Source: Chara braunii
Taxonomy: Eukaryota > Streptophyta > Charophyceae > Charales > Characeae
Length of the DNA: 40,314 nucleotides
Assembly: GCA_003427395.1 (NCBI GenBank)
Contig: BFEA01000003.1
Location: 8,747,618 to 8,787,931, forward strand
Direction of reading: 5' to 3'
A model generated the notes under the pieces. The model saw only the letters and a list, made by a program, of their open reading frames with translations. It was not told the origin of the DNA and ran no database searches. A program made the position numbers and the translations under genes. Positions 10,168 through 20,335 of the stretch are shown here, piece by piece (positions within the stretch are counted from its first letter, which is position 1; the number at the start of each line of letters is the position of its first letter).

Positions 10168-11818
10168 GGTGAACTGAGAGCTCTTCAACTTAGAGACAGA
10201 ATGATTGAGTATGAGTTAAACGAATCAATGACTAAATACTTTTTCGCAAGAATAAAAGCCAATAACAGATCAAGTTCCATAGAAGGGCTCAAAGAGTTGT
10301 TGGTCAAACAGTCCACAAGAATAGACAGCGAGGGGATGTTGGAAATTGCCAAAGGTTTTTACCAAGAACTGTACAATACAACGACTCCCTCCCCTTCCCC
10401 CACGTCAGTAAGGGAAGCGAGAGCAAAGACAAAACAAGCACAGGCGCTAAACAGACTGTTCACCCTAGAAGAACTGAGAGTCGCAGTTCACGGCATGAAC
10501 AATGACAAAACCCCACGTATTGATGGTCTCCCTAAAGAATTTTGGGAGTTCTCGCCCATGATGGGAAATGATCTCCTCCATTTCTATGAAGATAGTTGGG
10601 AAAAGGGGGACGAATGGGAGGACTGTTGAGCAGTAGTGTTGTGACCCTACTATAAGGAAAGGGGGAACCAGAGGATACAACAGGCCGATCGCTCTGCTCA
10701 CTCGCCCCTCAAAAATCCTAGCTAAAGCATTAGCATTCAAGATACTAAACCTCACTGACAAATGTTTTCACATAGATCAAGCCGGCTTTATCCCAGAGAG
10801 GTACGTTATGGACAACATCTTAACTCTAAACGAGGCAGCGCGGAAAGTCAGGGAAAAGAGGTTGAACACAGCAATCATGTTCTCTGATTTCGAGAAAGCC
10901 TGTGACCAAGTTAATTGGACCTTTCTCAACGCGAGCATGGGAAAAATGGGGGAGAGACACTTCAGAACAAGGGTCAGGATCCTATACAATGTTGCTTCAA
11001 GATGCGTGTAGGTCAAATGAACTTATGTCTGAGCGCTACCCGATTCCTCGTTCAGTCCGACAAGGAGATCCCCTAGCCCCACCAATCTTCCTATTTGTTA
11101 TGGAAGCTATCGCCGCCTTCTTATGCAAGGACCCCTCTCTATCCGAAGGCTGCCAGAGCTCAACACCGGCTCCTCTCACCACATAAAATTCCCAACAGTC
11201 ATAATGTTTGCGTATGATCTTACGGTCCTTGTAAGGGCATCTGATTTCTCAGTAAAAGCATTAGTGAGGGCAATGGAAGCCTTCAAGTTGGCCTCAGAAA
11301 TGAAGATCAACTGGAAAACGACGGTGGGTTGGTGGTTATCGGAGGAGGAGACGGCCCAATTAGATGGGCCCAAGGCAGAAATGATGTGGGAGAAACCGAA
11401 AGAACCAACGAGACACTTGGGAATTGTGGTTACCAAGGAATGGGCTCGCCCCACAAATGGCACAAAACTTGTTGACCAATCGGATCAACAGAATGGGACA
11501 TTGAGGAATACATTCACTTCATTGCTAGGAAGAACCCTAACCATGAACACCTCCATACTTTCCATGATGTGGTATATCGCATCCATTTGGACTATTCTCG
11601 ACCAAACCATCAAGGAGCTGAACCGCAGAGTCAGAGCATACCTATGGTCGGTTGACCCCAACAAAACAAAATACACACCAAAGATAGCCTGGCACTACAT
11701 AACGACGAGACCGTCGAAGGGGGGATTAGGGATAATAGACCCCCAAACAAGAAACCAAAGCTCTCCAGATCAAGTGAATAATAAAACTACTGACCCAACC
11801 AAGGCTAGCATGGCATGA
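10168..11818 (+). pseudogene. LINE A reverse transcriptase, broken
   Basis: Non-LTR RT motifs appear in order: NNDKTPRIDGLPKEFW (near 10500), SKILAKALAFKI (near 10710, in another frame), SDFEKACDQVNW (10886-10920), RSVRQGDPLAPPIFLFVMEA (near 11055) and FAYDL at 11207. The last box is normally F-A-D-D, so the first catalytic Asp is Tyr. The thumb and downstream region follow with MMWYIASIWTILDQTIKELN and SKGGLGIIDPQ. A TGA at 10627 and several frame changes break it. It is related to but clearly diverged from LINE C in the same window. Confidence 0.85.
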
Positions 11819-12245
11819 ATTAGTTTTTGACAGCATTAGAGTCATAGCCCATGTCCAAAGCCCAATCAACATGTCAGGCCTATTTTGGGTAATGAAAAAG
11901 GAGTCGACGACCAAGACTGGCAGCAGGAGACGGTCTGCAAACTCGTTGCTGAATGAGATGCAACCCTTTGTTCCCTACTGGACTGCTCTCGTCCGCATTT
12001 GGAGAGAAATTATGCCTAAAAAAGTCAAGAAGCCCAAATCCATACAGGAAGTCCTGCGTCAGCCCCTGTTTGGGAACCCGCTTGTGAGGGACGCAGGAGA
12101 TCATCCAGTCTCAGATATCATCATTAAGCTGATCAGTCCCAGGTAACTCAGAACTATGTTATTTTGTTAATAGGATTGCATCTGGTAAGTGGCCAGCGAT
12201 GGCTTTTATGGATCAGGCATGGGGTAGGATGGGTGAGAAGAAAAA

Positions 12246-12597
12246 GACTGGACTGATGAGGAACGGCTCAGTCACGCTTGAAGGGATGACACCGCCGGGA
12301 TGACAAATCTGGCAACAGTAATCGACAACATCCCGGACAGTTGGGAGGACTTACTTAAAGAGGAGTTCTCATGGAAACCAGAAGAGTGGGGAGTTTTGAC
12401 CCAGCAGACGATACCAGAGAGAGACTGGACTGATGAGGAATGGCTCAAGTCACGCTTGAAGGGATGGCAACGCCAAGATGAAATTTTGGCAACAGTAATA
12501 AACAACATCCCTGACAGTTGAAGGACTTACTTCAAGAGAAGTTCTCGTGGAAACCAGAAGAGTGGGGAGTTCTGACCAGCAGACGGTACCAGAGAGC
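12246..12597 (+). repeat. 177-bp tandem duplication inside LINE A
   Basis: Two head-to-tail copies (12246-12422 and 12423-about 12597), both starting GACTGGACTGATGAGGAA and both containing CAACAGTAATMRACAACATC. They differ by substitutions and single-base gaps, so the frames are disrupted. The duplicated peptide contains SRLKGW and WKPEEWGVL. Confidence 0.88.
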
Positions 12598-12916
12598 TCT
12601 GACCAATTTTCCCGCAGACCTCCTGGCTCAAGCTTCTTAGGAGTCTTCCCCTCCTTCCCGATAGATCATACCAACCCCAAGTCCCCCTCTACCCACAACA
12701 TTGATCTACAAGAATCAGTCCTGAATTCTTTCACGCTCCGGAAGATAACAGTATTAGGCATCTGGCCGAAAACAATCTTCCGGATAGACACAGCAATCCA
12801 CGACCTAGAATTCGACCCAGTGGAATGGACATGGTCCTCAGATAAGAATAGATTCTACAAAACCCCCATTCACATAACATAGTACGTGGTCAAAATGGGG
12901 CATAGGGTGCTGGTCT

Positions 12917-13642
12917 TTGGGGTATAGGGTGCTGCTAAAGACCAAGGACCCTGAACCTGCAATCAAAGGAAGATGGAACAAACTGCTAGGACAGAGAATG
13001 GAACCAGTCTCCAAGCTTCCATGGCGGAAGTATAAGTCAATACGCCCCATACGTCTGGGTTCAGTCAGAAGCATGCAATGGTTAATAGCTCATGTGGCAC
13101 TTCCTGTTAATGTGTGGTTGAATGAGCGTAGAAGCTTGAGGCAGAGAAATCCGGAGAGCGCGGCATGCAAAGTGTGTCAGGGGGGAATCCCAGAAACCAT
13201 GCAACATTGCCTCATAGAATGTGAGGAAGCAATCACGATATGGGGAGAAGCAAGGACCATATGGGTCCAGATCTCAAAGGCTAAGTTCCCTGAATCCAAG
13301 ATAACTCTATTACCGGGTCTCCAAATTTTGAAACATTGGCAGACTTTTGAGAAGCATACATATAAATTGATACGTCAATATTGTCTCTGGACCATTTGGA
13401 AGCGGCGGTGCCAAATTACGATTGAAGGTCGGCCAATGCACAAGCAGGAAGCAATGGAGATATTTCTTACACTGCTTGAAACGGATCTGAGGGCTCAGTG
13501 GAAAGCAGTAAGGAAGCAAATACATTTCCGACCAGAGCAACAGGAAGAGATAATGAAACGCTTTAATCAGAATATTTTGGGACAGGGAGCAGTGGCAACC
13601 ATAAGTGGAAGTAATTTAATGTTCAAATGGAGAGGGATGTAG
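12917..13642 (+). pseudogene. LINE A C-terminal zinc-binding (zf-RVT) region
   Basis: An open frame of about 240 codons with the zf-RVT pattern of plant LINEs: MQWLIAHVALPVNVWL, then CKVCQGGIPETMQHCLIECE (near 13167-13226), giving C-x2-C...H-C-x4-C, then CLWTIWKRRCQ. The family binds nucleic acid next to RT. The frame ends at 13640 with TAG, and the 3' untranslated region of LINE A follows. It is listed as a pseudogene fragment because the upstream ORF is broken. Confidence 0.82.
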
Positions 13643-14344
13643 AAGGGTGCAAAGGAATATGAGTCAAAGGTTTAGGGTTTAAGGAAAAAAGGGAAGAGTT
13701 TAGGAGTTACGGGCTTCACGCATCAAATCTGCGCTTACAGGTTAGGTAGTTAGGGCTATTAGTCAGACGGTAAAAGCTGTAGGCGGGAGATGATTAGGGA
13801 GGAACCACAACAGGGGATGCAGAGTCTGGTCTGACACACAGATAACAAGTTGGTTTTTGGGAAGACGAGGAGGGGGAGGGGTAGAAAAGGTTGAGGGCCC
13901 TTCTAGCTTTTCAAGTTCTAGCTGGCAGGTTCCGGGAGTGGACCTCAGAGGAAAGGGTATACCTGGGCTGTAGAAGTATAGGGGGAAAAAAAAAAGAGAA
14001 AAAAAAAAAAAGAAGGGATTCAGGGTTAAAGAGTCGAAGGAAGGATTTAGGGGTTAAGGGTTATAGTCGGGTGAAAACAGGGAGAGTTTTAGGTTATAGG
14101 AGAGGTAATTTCTAATTGGACATCTTGGAACAGATAAATCAGGACAGCATTAAGACCAGGGGTTTAGGGTTTAAGGCTTAGATAGAAACATGCTGTTATA
14201 GAGTTATAGAGGCTTCAAAAGGTGCATAAGTGTTCCACAATGCTCTCGCATAATCATAGCTAACTGACAGCTTCATAGCTGAGAGGAGCAGATCTGGGAT
14301 CAGATAGATTGGCAGCCAGAGTTAGTACATGCTAGATTAGGCAG

Positions 14345-14544
14345 GGGTGAGAGGTGGTACATCCTTCCTCAGGGAAGTAATCAATGCTGCCCACTCGGGC
14401 CTCTCAGCCATAATGGGGAGGAGCGTGTGCGAGTCTTTTATGTAATTCATATTGACTTGCCGGTGGAATAGGAACCGGACTGTCACTCCCCAGAATGGTA
14501 GGAGCCAGAACCGTGAGGTTCTGTTTAAAAAAAAAAAAAAAAAA
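14345..14544 (+). repeat. LINE 3' tail with poly(A), copy A
   Basis: The last roughly 180 bp of LINE A: GACTTGCCGGTGGAATAGGA, then ACCGGACTGTCACTCCCCAG, then GGAGCCAGAACCGTGAGG and poly(A). The same order of blocks is found at 16223-16434, 25463-25671 and 29479-29680. Confidence 0.8.
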
Positions 14545-14628
14545 CGAAGCCTTCAAAGTTCAATGGCTCATCACCTACACTGCTCTCCCCGTGAACAGCT
14601 GGCTACATGTCAGAAGGAAGAATACTAG
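14545..14628 (+). mobile_element. LINE B fragment, left part
   Basis: Directly after the LINE A poly(A), a frame reads FKVQWLITYTALPVNSWLHV then RRKNT. This is the start of the zf-RVT region as in LINE A and LINE C. It stops where the 942-bp inverted-repeat element begins and resumes at 15571. Confidence 0.8.
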
Positions 14629-14819
14629 GAAGTGGGAAAAGACGGGTAGAGCGGGGTAGGGCACCGTTAGAGCGCCGCTCTAACCCCCCCTCCCCCGGAT
14701 CTAACCCCGTTCTACCACTTTTCCCCTCCGTCTCACCCACTTTTGAAAAATGCGCGAGCAGTGGGGGGCTGTGGATGACAAGGACTAAGGGCCCCCACTC
14801 CGAAAACGATGAAAAAAAA

Positions 14820-15060
14820 GAACATCCCTCTACGCCCCTACACCCCTGTACATCCCTCCCTGACAGTCATCAACACCCCTCCCCTGCACCCCTCCCCAAC
14901 ATCCCTCAACACACTGCCATCCCCCCTCCACCCCTCAACACCCCTACCCTGCACCCCTCCCCTACACCCCTACCCTGCACCCCTCCCGTACACCCCTCTA
15001 CACCCCTCCCTACCATTCCTCAACTTGAACACACCTCCCCTACAACCCTCAACACCCCTC
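14820..15060. repeat. CACCCCT-type minisatellite
   Basis: An imperfect array of short units such as TACACCCCT and GCACCCCTCC within the DNA transposon. Proline/histidine-rich frames across it are artefacts of the repeat. Confidence 0.85.
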
Positions 15061-15090
15061 CTTGCCGTCGCTCCCGACACTCGAAGCCAC

Positions 15091-15093
<3 letters not shown>

Positions 15094-15172
<79 letters not shown>
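15094..15172. repeat. (CT)n microsatellite
   Basis: About 79 bp of uninterrupted CT repeat within the DNA transposon at 14629-15570. Confidence 0.97.
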
Positions 15173-15174
<2 letters not shown>

Positions 15175-15570
15175 CACCACCGTGCCCTCCACCAGGGAGC
15201 ACTCCCGAATGGAAGTGCCTCCTGGCAGGGCCCCAAACTTAACCCACCGGCAGGTTCCCTCTAGGCGTCGGTCCCACGAAAGGGTCTGACGGTCGGAAAC
15301 ACAATTTCCCAACCCCCACAGTCTTTTCGTTTTTTTTTTTAACAAAAAAAAAAAAAATGGCAGTGCAGGGGGGTTCCCGACTGCCAGGGACAACCCCCCA
15401 TGCCACCGGAACAGGGTTAACCCCCCCTTGCTTGGCACGGCGCTCTTTGGCGGGGGCCGCTTTACCCCCGTCGAACTGGGGGTAGGACGGGGGTAGGGCG
15501 GAGGTAGGACACCGCCCTAAGGTTAGAGCAGCGACCCCCCGTTTTACCCTCCGTCAGACACTCAAAAAAA

Positions 15571-16434
15571 TAGTGACCCAAATAGTTCGAAACAATGTCT
15601 GGAGTGCTCAGGCGACGAACAGGAGGACCTGATACACTGCCTGATAACCTGCAAGTACACTACCGACCATTGGGCGAGAGCCTCAGTCCTCTGAGACTAC
15701 CTGATCTCCTCCTCCCTTCCCGAAACCCAGTCCAACTACTCCTATGGACTAACATCCCTGCTCAATTTAACAAATCCGGACGCATGTGGTTCGAGATAAT
15801 CTGAAAGGTGACACTCCGGGTCATATGGAAGGAGAGGTGCAACAGGACGTTAGACAAGTCCAGCAATCCGAGTGAACAGGTATGGGCAACGAAGAGACTA
15901 TTAATGGAAACAGAGATCATTTGTCAATGGAAGAAGGTTAAGCTCCAAATTCAGCAGAACCAGGAGAAGCAGCAAGAGTTGACAACCAAGTTCAAGAGGG
16001 TATGGTTGGTTCAAGGAAAGATAGCGGATATGCATATCAAATGGAAAGACTGGCACAACTTTACAACCCCCAGAGGTCAAGAAGCTTTCACTGGTCTGAA
16101 CAGCAAAACTTCAGAGCCACATAAGGCGGTTCAGGGTCACTTCAGTTGCTGATCTCTGTTTTACTTCCATTGATGTTCAGCTGACAGGTCTCCACAGAGG
16201 AACCTGAGAGGGACTACAGGGAAAGGCAAGCTGACAGTCAATCCTCCGGTAAAATAGAGCAATCAATGCTGTTCAGGGACCCTTCGGCCAGACGGAAGGG
16301 TGCGTGTGTGTGCGCAATGATGTAATTCTGTTATTCTGACTTGGTGGGTGAGTAGGATCCGTACTGACGATCCCCAGAATGGATATGGAGCCAGGACCAT
16401 AAGGACCTGTTTTAAAAAAAAAAAAAAAAAAAAA
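15571..16434 (+). mobile_element. LINE B fragment, right part with poly(A)
   Basis: Continues the zf-RVT motif as QCLECSGDEQEDLIHCLITC (15592-15651), with Cys, Cys, His, Cys and Cys all present. A frame change is followed by VTLRVIWKERCNRTLD (near 15808), matching the end of the LINE A and LINE C proteins. The 3' untranslated part from about 16223 contains GCTGACAGTCAATCCTCC and ends in a 21-nt poly(A) at 16414-16434. Only the 3' end of this LINE is present, so it is a 5'-truncated copy. Confidence 0.82.
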
Positions 16435-16750
16435 GGGGGACGGCAACTGGTTCGGGAAATCGGTGTCGCAAGTCCGTTTGGACATCAAAATTGATTCCCT
16501 ATTTTGTTTCCCTATTTGGATTTTCGATTTCTGTCAAATCGTATTGTCAATATCATCTTCATCTTGTTTGATTTCCGAAATTTGATGCCAAATTCATGAT
16601 TTAGCTTTTTGATTCCTGATTTACTGTCTTGATGGACTCTCTGATTTTTGAAGCTAATTAGTCTTTTAATTTTAACTTTTAAGTGTTTTTTCTATTTCTT
16701 GATCATATCTGTAATGCGATGGATTTTTTGCTTTCGATACTATTTGGTTT
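16435..16750. other. AT-rich spacer, nothing recognised
   Basis: AT-rich sequence (about 16480-16750) following the LINE B poly(A), with T-rich runs and no coding or repeat signal that I can support. Confidence 0.5.
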
Positions 16751-17900
16751 TATCTAGTAATCAGTCTCAGTAAGGGGGTCTCAACTTGTGTAGGAATTTC
16801 TATTTTTTGTCTGGTTTTGGGGGTATGGAAATCTTGAGGCTTGACATGCGCTTTGTAGTGTTTGGGCTCACAAGAATTGACCGGGGCTTTCTTGTCAGGA
16901 TTGGAGCTCCTCCCTGCGAGGTCTACACAAGGTGGGAGGTGTTGTCCTTGAGAGGGTAGGCGCGGTACTGTGGGATTGTCCTTTTTTCGGCCGTGCCGAT
17001 TTTCAGGTCGGATCAGCATGGCGGTTGGGGAGAGTGGACAAGGGGTGCTGAATTTAGCAAGATGAGAGGTAGAGAGGGCTGTTTCACTGGGAGGGGGTGG
17101 GACAGGAGAAAAGGGGGAACTCCAGCTCTGCGGGAGCATACTCTAGGGGGAATTGTATGCTGCTGAGGGAGTGGGAATGGCCGTTTAGGGGGCTGTTCTG
17201 AACTGGGGCCAGTGGGGTGAGGGGGCACCTTCCGGCGGAGACAGTGTAAGGACAGAGGGATGTTTTTGATGGAGGAGTAATCTCCGGAAGTTTTTGTGAG
17301 TCTTTATGAATATTTGAGCTTTGAATGGACACCCGAACTGCCACAGGATGAGGTGTTATTTTTCCCTCCCTTCCTCTCGTTTCGTGCGGTAGAAGGGGTC
17401 TTCTCTGCCTTTGGTTTAGTCGAATTTCTCTGGTGGAGGGCAAAGGGGGGGGGGGGTAGAACCGGAGGATGGAATTTAGTCAGGAGGTTCTCAATAGAGG
17501 AATGACCGTTAGGCAAGTAGGTCAGAAGAACGAAGCTGGGACGACGCAGGCCGGTGCTGGAGCATTTGCTCTGTGACCAATAGGGAGCTTGAGGCTTGTG
17601 GAGTTATGCTGAGAGTGGAAGGCATAACCAGTTCGTTCGACGTGCCGGGCGCCGGGGTATTAACCCTGTAACCTGTGTCAGGGGCTTGCCGTCATAGGAA
17701 GTGTCGAGGGAGGAAGGCACTTCCTGTCCGTCAGAACTAGGTTGGTCAGTACTGGGGAAGGTTGCGGTGCCCTGTTACCCTAGCATGGAAGGGGGTATGA
17801 GATCAAGTAAGTTCTGGTGCGAGGACTGAAAGCCTGGATGGACTTTCCGTCTGTTGTGGGGGAATTTTTGATAGTAGGTTGTTTCAGTTTTGCCCCCCCG
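16751..17900 (-). pseudogene. Proline-rich reading-frame remnants, possible LINE ORF1
   Basis: Read on the minus strand, several adjacent frames give hydrophilic Pro/Ser/Thr-rich protein-like sequence. Examples are SSDGQEVPSSLDTSYDGKPL near 17720, LLTKFHPPVLPPPPFALHQR near 17470, and RPENRHGRKKDNPTVPRLPS near 17000. They change frame repeatedly and carry no known domain. The composition resembles the disordered region ahead of endonuclease in plant LINEs, but no endonuclease follows, so this is a guess. It may equally be non-coding. Confidence 0.3.
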
Positions 17901-18033
17901 CTCATATAGTTTTCCAAGCCTTTCCAGATGTTTCGGTAGGTTAGCTGTTATTCTTGGTCTTCTTAAAATTTCTCAGAGTATCTTAAAATTCTTTTGGACT
18001 GTTTTTGTGGTTCTCAGATTGTTCTTAGTTGAA

Positions 18034-18119
18034 ATTCTTAGATTGTTCTTAGCCGAAGCCAGGTAATGGCCCTGGAATTCTCAGATTGCTCTTAGCCAAA
18101 GCCAGGTAATGGCCCTGGT
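18034..18119. repeat. 43-bp tandem duplication
   Basis: Two 43-bp copies (18034-18076 and 18077-18119) containing CTTAGCC(G/A)AAGCCAGGTA then ATGGCCCTGG. A shorter partial unit precedes them at 18011. Confidence 0.9.
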
Positions 18120-18144
18120 ATTCCAAATTTCTTGTATCATTTTA

Positions 18145-18225
18145 CATGGGAAGCTGGGCCCGGTTCCCAGCACGTGTTGCTCCCCACGAATAGATTGGAG
18201 CATTTGTCCCAAAAAAAAAAAAAAA
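18145..18225 (+). mobile_element. Short poly(A)-tailed repeat, copy 1
   Basis: Starts CATGGGAAGCTGGGCCCGGT and continues TGTTGCTCCCCACGAATAGA, then TTGGAGC and poly(A) (18211-18225). The same body is found at 26163 and, inverted, at 39198. It fits a SINE or an extremely 5'-truncated retroposon family. Confidence 0.6.
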
Positions 18226-18270
18226 CCATAGCTGTAGGATAGAGGTAGGACGACGAAGAGGGTAATCAGG

Positions 18271-18273
<3 letters not shown>

Positions 18274-18355
<82 letters not shown>

Positions 18356-18356
18356 N

Positions 18357-18414
<58 letters not shown>
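18274..18414. repeat. (GA)n microsatellite containing an N
   Basis: About 140 bp of GA repeat with one unresolved base at 18356. The assembled length may not be reliable. Confidence 0.95.
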
Positions 18415-18417
<3 letters not shown>

Positions 18418-19129
18418 TACCTTGACTTAGCTGTGCACTGGTGAGACTGGAGCTGCTGCTGGTTAGATCAGGAAGCTGAAGAAGGCAAGCACCAACCTCC
18501 ATAGCCAGCACTGATGCTGGGGGTTGGGTGCCATCATTGGTACCTGCAGAGAGACTTCATCAGTGACTTCAGGGATAGACTTGCATTGGTGAGGTGGCGA
18601 GTTGGTGCGAGAAGGTCCCAGTTGTGGATGGTTCCATCTGAGTGCATTGAATATACTTTGCATGACTGAATTGTGAAAGTTTCTCATAATTGACGGGCTC
18701 ATTGCAACTTTGTTTCAGAGAAGATACTCCGTACCTCGCTGCTGATGGTGTTGCAGTAGAAGTTCACCGTGGAGATGAGATGTGGCATTGTGGTTGCCAC
18801 TGGGAGACAACTGAGAGAGTACTCAATGCGGCGAGATAATGGGCGGTGACACGTGGAGAAAGGTGGGGGAGGACAGGTTGGTGAGGGGAAGAGATCTTAC
18901 CATGTGTGATGTGTGACCAAGTGGACGAAACACGAGAAACTTGTAATGCCTAGCACTTGGTGGCATGCCTGGTTGACGTGCACAGTCGCGGGTACAGTGC
19001 TGGGAACGGCTGCACCACTGAAGAGTATCGACAGCGTCCAAAGTTCAGTGACAACTGACTACAATTATTATTGATTTATATGATCTTCATCAAGCGAGGA
19101 GGAAGAGATAAGTGCTCGGAAACCTTGAT
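18415..19129. other. Non-coding region holding a dispersed repeat module
   Basis: No gene recognised. It contains the 83-bp module at 18622-18704 that recurs at 29054. The remainder, up to the first LINE E frame at about 19130, shows no domain or clear structure. Confidence 0.45.
18622..18704 (+). repeat. Dispersed 83-bp module, copy 1
   Basis: TTGTGGATGGTTCCATCTGA, then GTGCATTGAATATACTTTGCA, then TGTGAAAGTTTCTCATAATTGACGGGCTCATTG. Nearly the same sequence lies at 29054-29138 in the same orientation. Confidence 0.7.
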
Positions 19130-20300
19130 TGCCTTGTATGCCTGTTGCTGGAGTCTGGAGCGTAGACCTATGGAAAGACAAACACACGCCAATACTAGGC
19201 CACACACTGGTTATTAATAATGTGGTTCTCACATCTCTGTGGTACAAATCAGCACTACGAGAACTTGGCAAGGAGGTGACTAAGGCATTAAAACGTCAGA
19301 TTACCACACTGCTATGGCGAGGGAATCATTGATGCACACACCTGATCAATCGAGCAGCATGGGACACACTAATTCAACCCAAGAGCCAAGGGGGATGGGG
19401 TCTTATTGATCCCAGTATCCAAGTCAAGGCACTCTGTATACGTTGCGTGAAAAGGCTGCTGTTCTCACCACAAACCTGCTGGAACAGATCTTTCGCCTTG
19501 CCTCGCCTACCACATCACAGGTGCATCCACTCACATGGATGATCGCTACGGGACCATCCCACGACGTGTGACACGAGAACCCACTTCGGACAAGGACGAG
19601 GCATGGTGTGATTTAACAAGGGACGATTTGCGGCCTGCCATTCTCAGAACTTGGAGACAATTGCCTCTCCAAGAAAAAAGTGAGCCCAACCGTTGGGAGG
19701 AGGTATAGCAGTAACCGCTGTTTGGTAAACCGGCACATCACAGACAGGTAGGGCAAGTATTCTGCAATACAGACTCACCCATCGAAAAGTTGGGTGAGAC
19801 CTTCTGGATCAGAGCAAAATGGAATGGAAGAGACCACAGCAACTTCAACAAACGTTGACATTGTCATCAAGTAGAGAGGAGTAAAGAACAGATCATTTCC
19901 CCATCCCGCTGGCACGAAGACAAACTCTGCGGAGAGGACCCGCTCTCCTTGAAAGTGCCTAGGTAGCAATTAGAGGGGATACCGAGGTTGACTGGCAACG
20001 GACTTCTCAACCACAAAAAGGCAGAATCGGTAAACAACAGTTCATACAATTGTATTTCCAACTGTGAAGGTCAAAAACGTAATTGAGACCGGATGGATGA
20101 TCACTTGAATGTGGCCAAGGAGAAACTTGGTTCTCTCAAATGGTTCACTCCCACCAAATCCCAACCGGCAAAAATCGCCTGCCTCCAATGGCAGATTGTA
20201 CACCGCTGCTTGCCCACGAATAACTGGTTAATAGACCGCTCATATCTGGACCAGAAAGGCCTATCACTACCATGGTGTCCATCACGCCACAAAGGATTCC
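19130..20300 (+). mobile_element. LINE E, old diverged LINE fragment
   Basis: The first frame (19129-19332) matches the region after RT in LINEs A and C: LVINNVVLTSLWYKSALREL and LKRQITTLLWRGNH, then a TGA. It continues as NRAAWDTLIQPKSQGGWGLI after the stop. Around 20115-20250 the start of a zf-RVT region is visible (KIACLQWQIVHRCLPTNNWL). Multiple stops and frame changes mark it as the oldest LINE here. It is cut off between about 20260 and 20330, where LINE C begins. No matching continuation was found after LINE C. Confidence 0.68.
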
Positions 20301-20335
20301 CATCCCGCAAAATTCCGAAAGCGATCGATCATGTT

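Larger units (their letters stand above)
10150..14544 (+). mobile_element. LINE A, 5'-truncated non-LTR retrotransposon
   Basis: Runs from the linker ahead of RT to an 18-nt poly(A) at 14527-14544. The endonuclease domain is missing, as expected of incomplete target-primed reverse transcription. The left boundary is set where it becomes alignable by eye with LINE C (GELRALQL / WELRGLQL, about 10160). It carries RT, a C-terminal zinc-knuckle region and about 880 bp of 3' untranslated sequence. The last 150 bp resemble the tails of LINE B and LINE C. Positions 9971-10150, between the LTR and this element, show nothing recognisable. Confidence 0.8.
14629..15570. mobile_element. About 942-bp non-autonomous DNA transposon in LINE B
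   Basis: It separates two parts of one zf-RVT frame (RRKNT before, DPNSSKQCLEC after). Its ends are inversely related: GACGGGTAGAGCGGGG at 14641-14656 against GACGGAGGGTAAAACGGGG on the minus strand at 15555-15537, with further GTAGG/CGGGG-rich subterminal motifs. TAG lies on both sides (14626-14628, 15571-15573), a possible 3-bp target duplication. Alternatively the ends are TACTA...TAGTG, as in CACTA elements. Inside are a CACCCCT minisatellite (about 14820-15060), a CT microsatellite and a poly(T)/poly(A) pair near 15330. No transposase frame was found. Confidence 0.65.

Noticed and set aside
13668-14178. Telomere-like GGTTTAGGGTTTAAGG at 13668 and 14158
   Set aside because: Only about two TTTAGGG units each, inside the LINE A 3' untranslated region. 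Too short for an interstitial telomere array.
15310-15357. Poly(T) followed by poly(A) as a possible hairpin terminator
   Set aside because: Likely two simple homopolymers within the 942-bp transposon. No evidence of a transcript ending there.
14607-15438. Overlapping long frames across the CT and CACCCCT repeats
   Set aside because: All six-frame openness comes from the microsatellite and minisatellite. The sequence is repetitive (Leu-Ser or Arg-Glu) with no protein signal.
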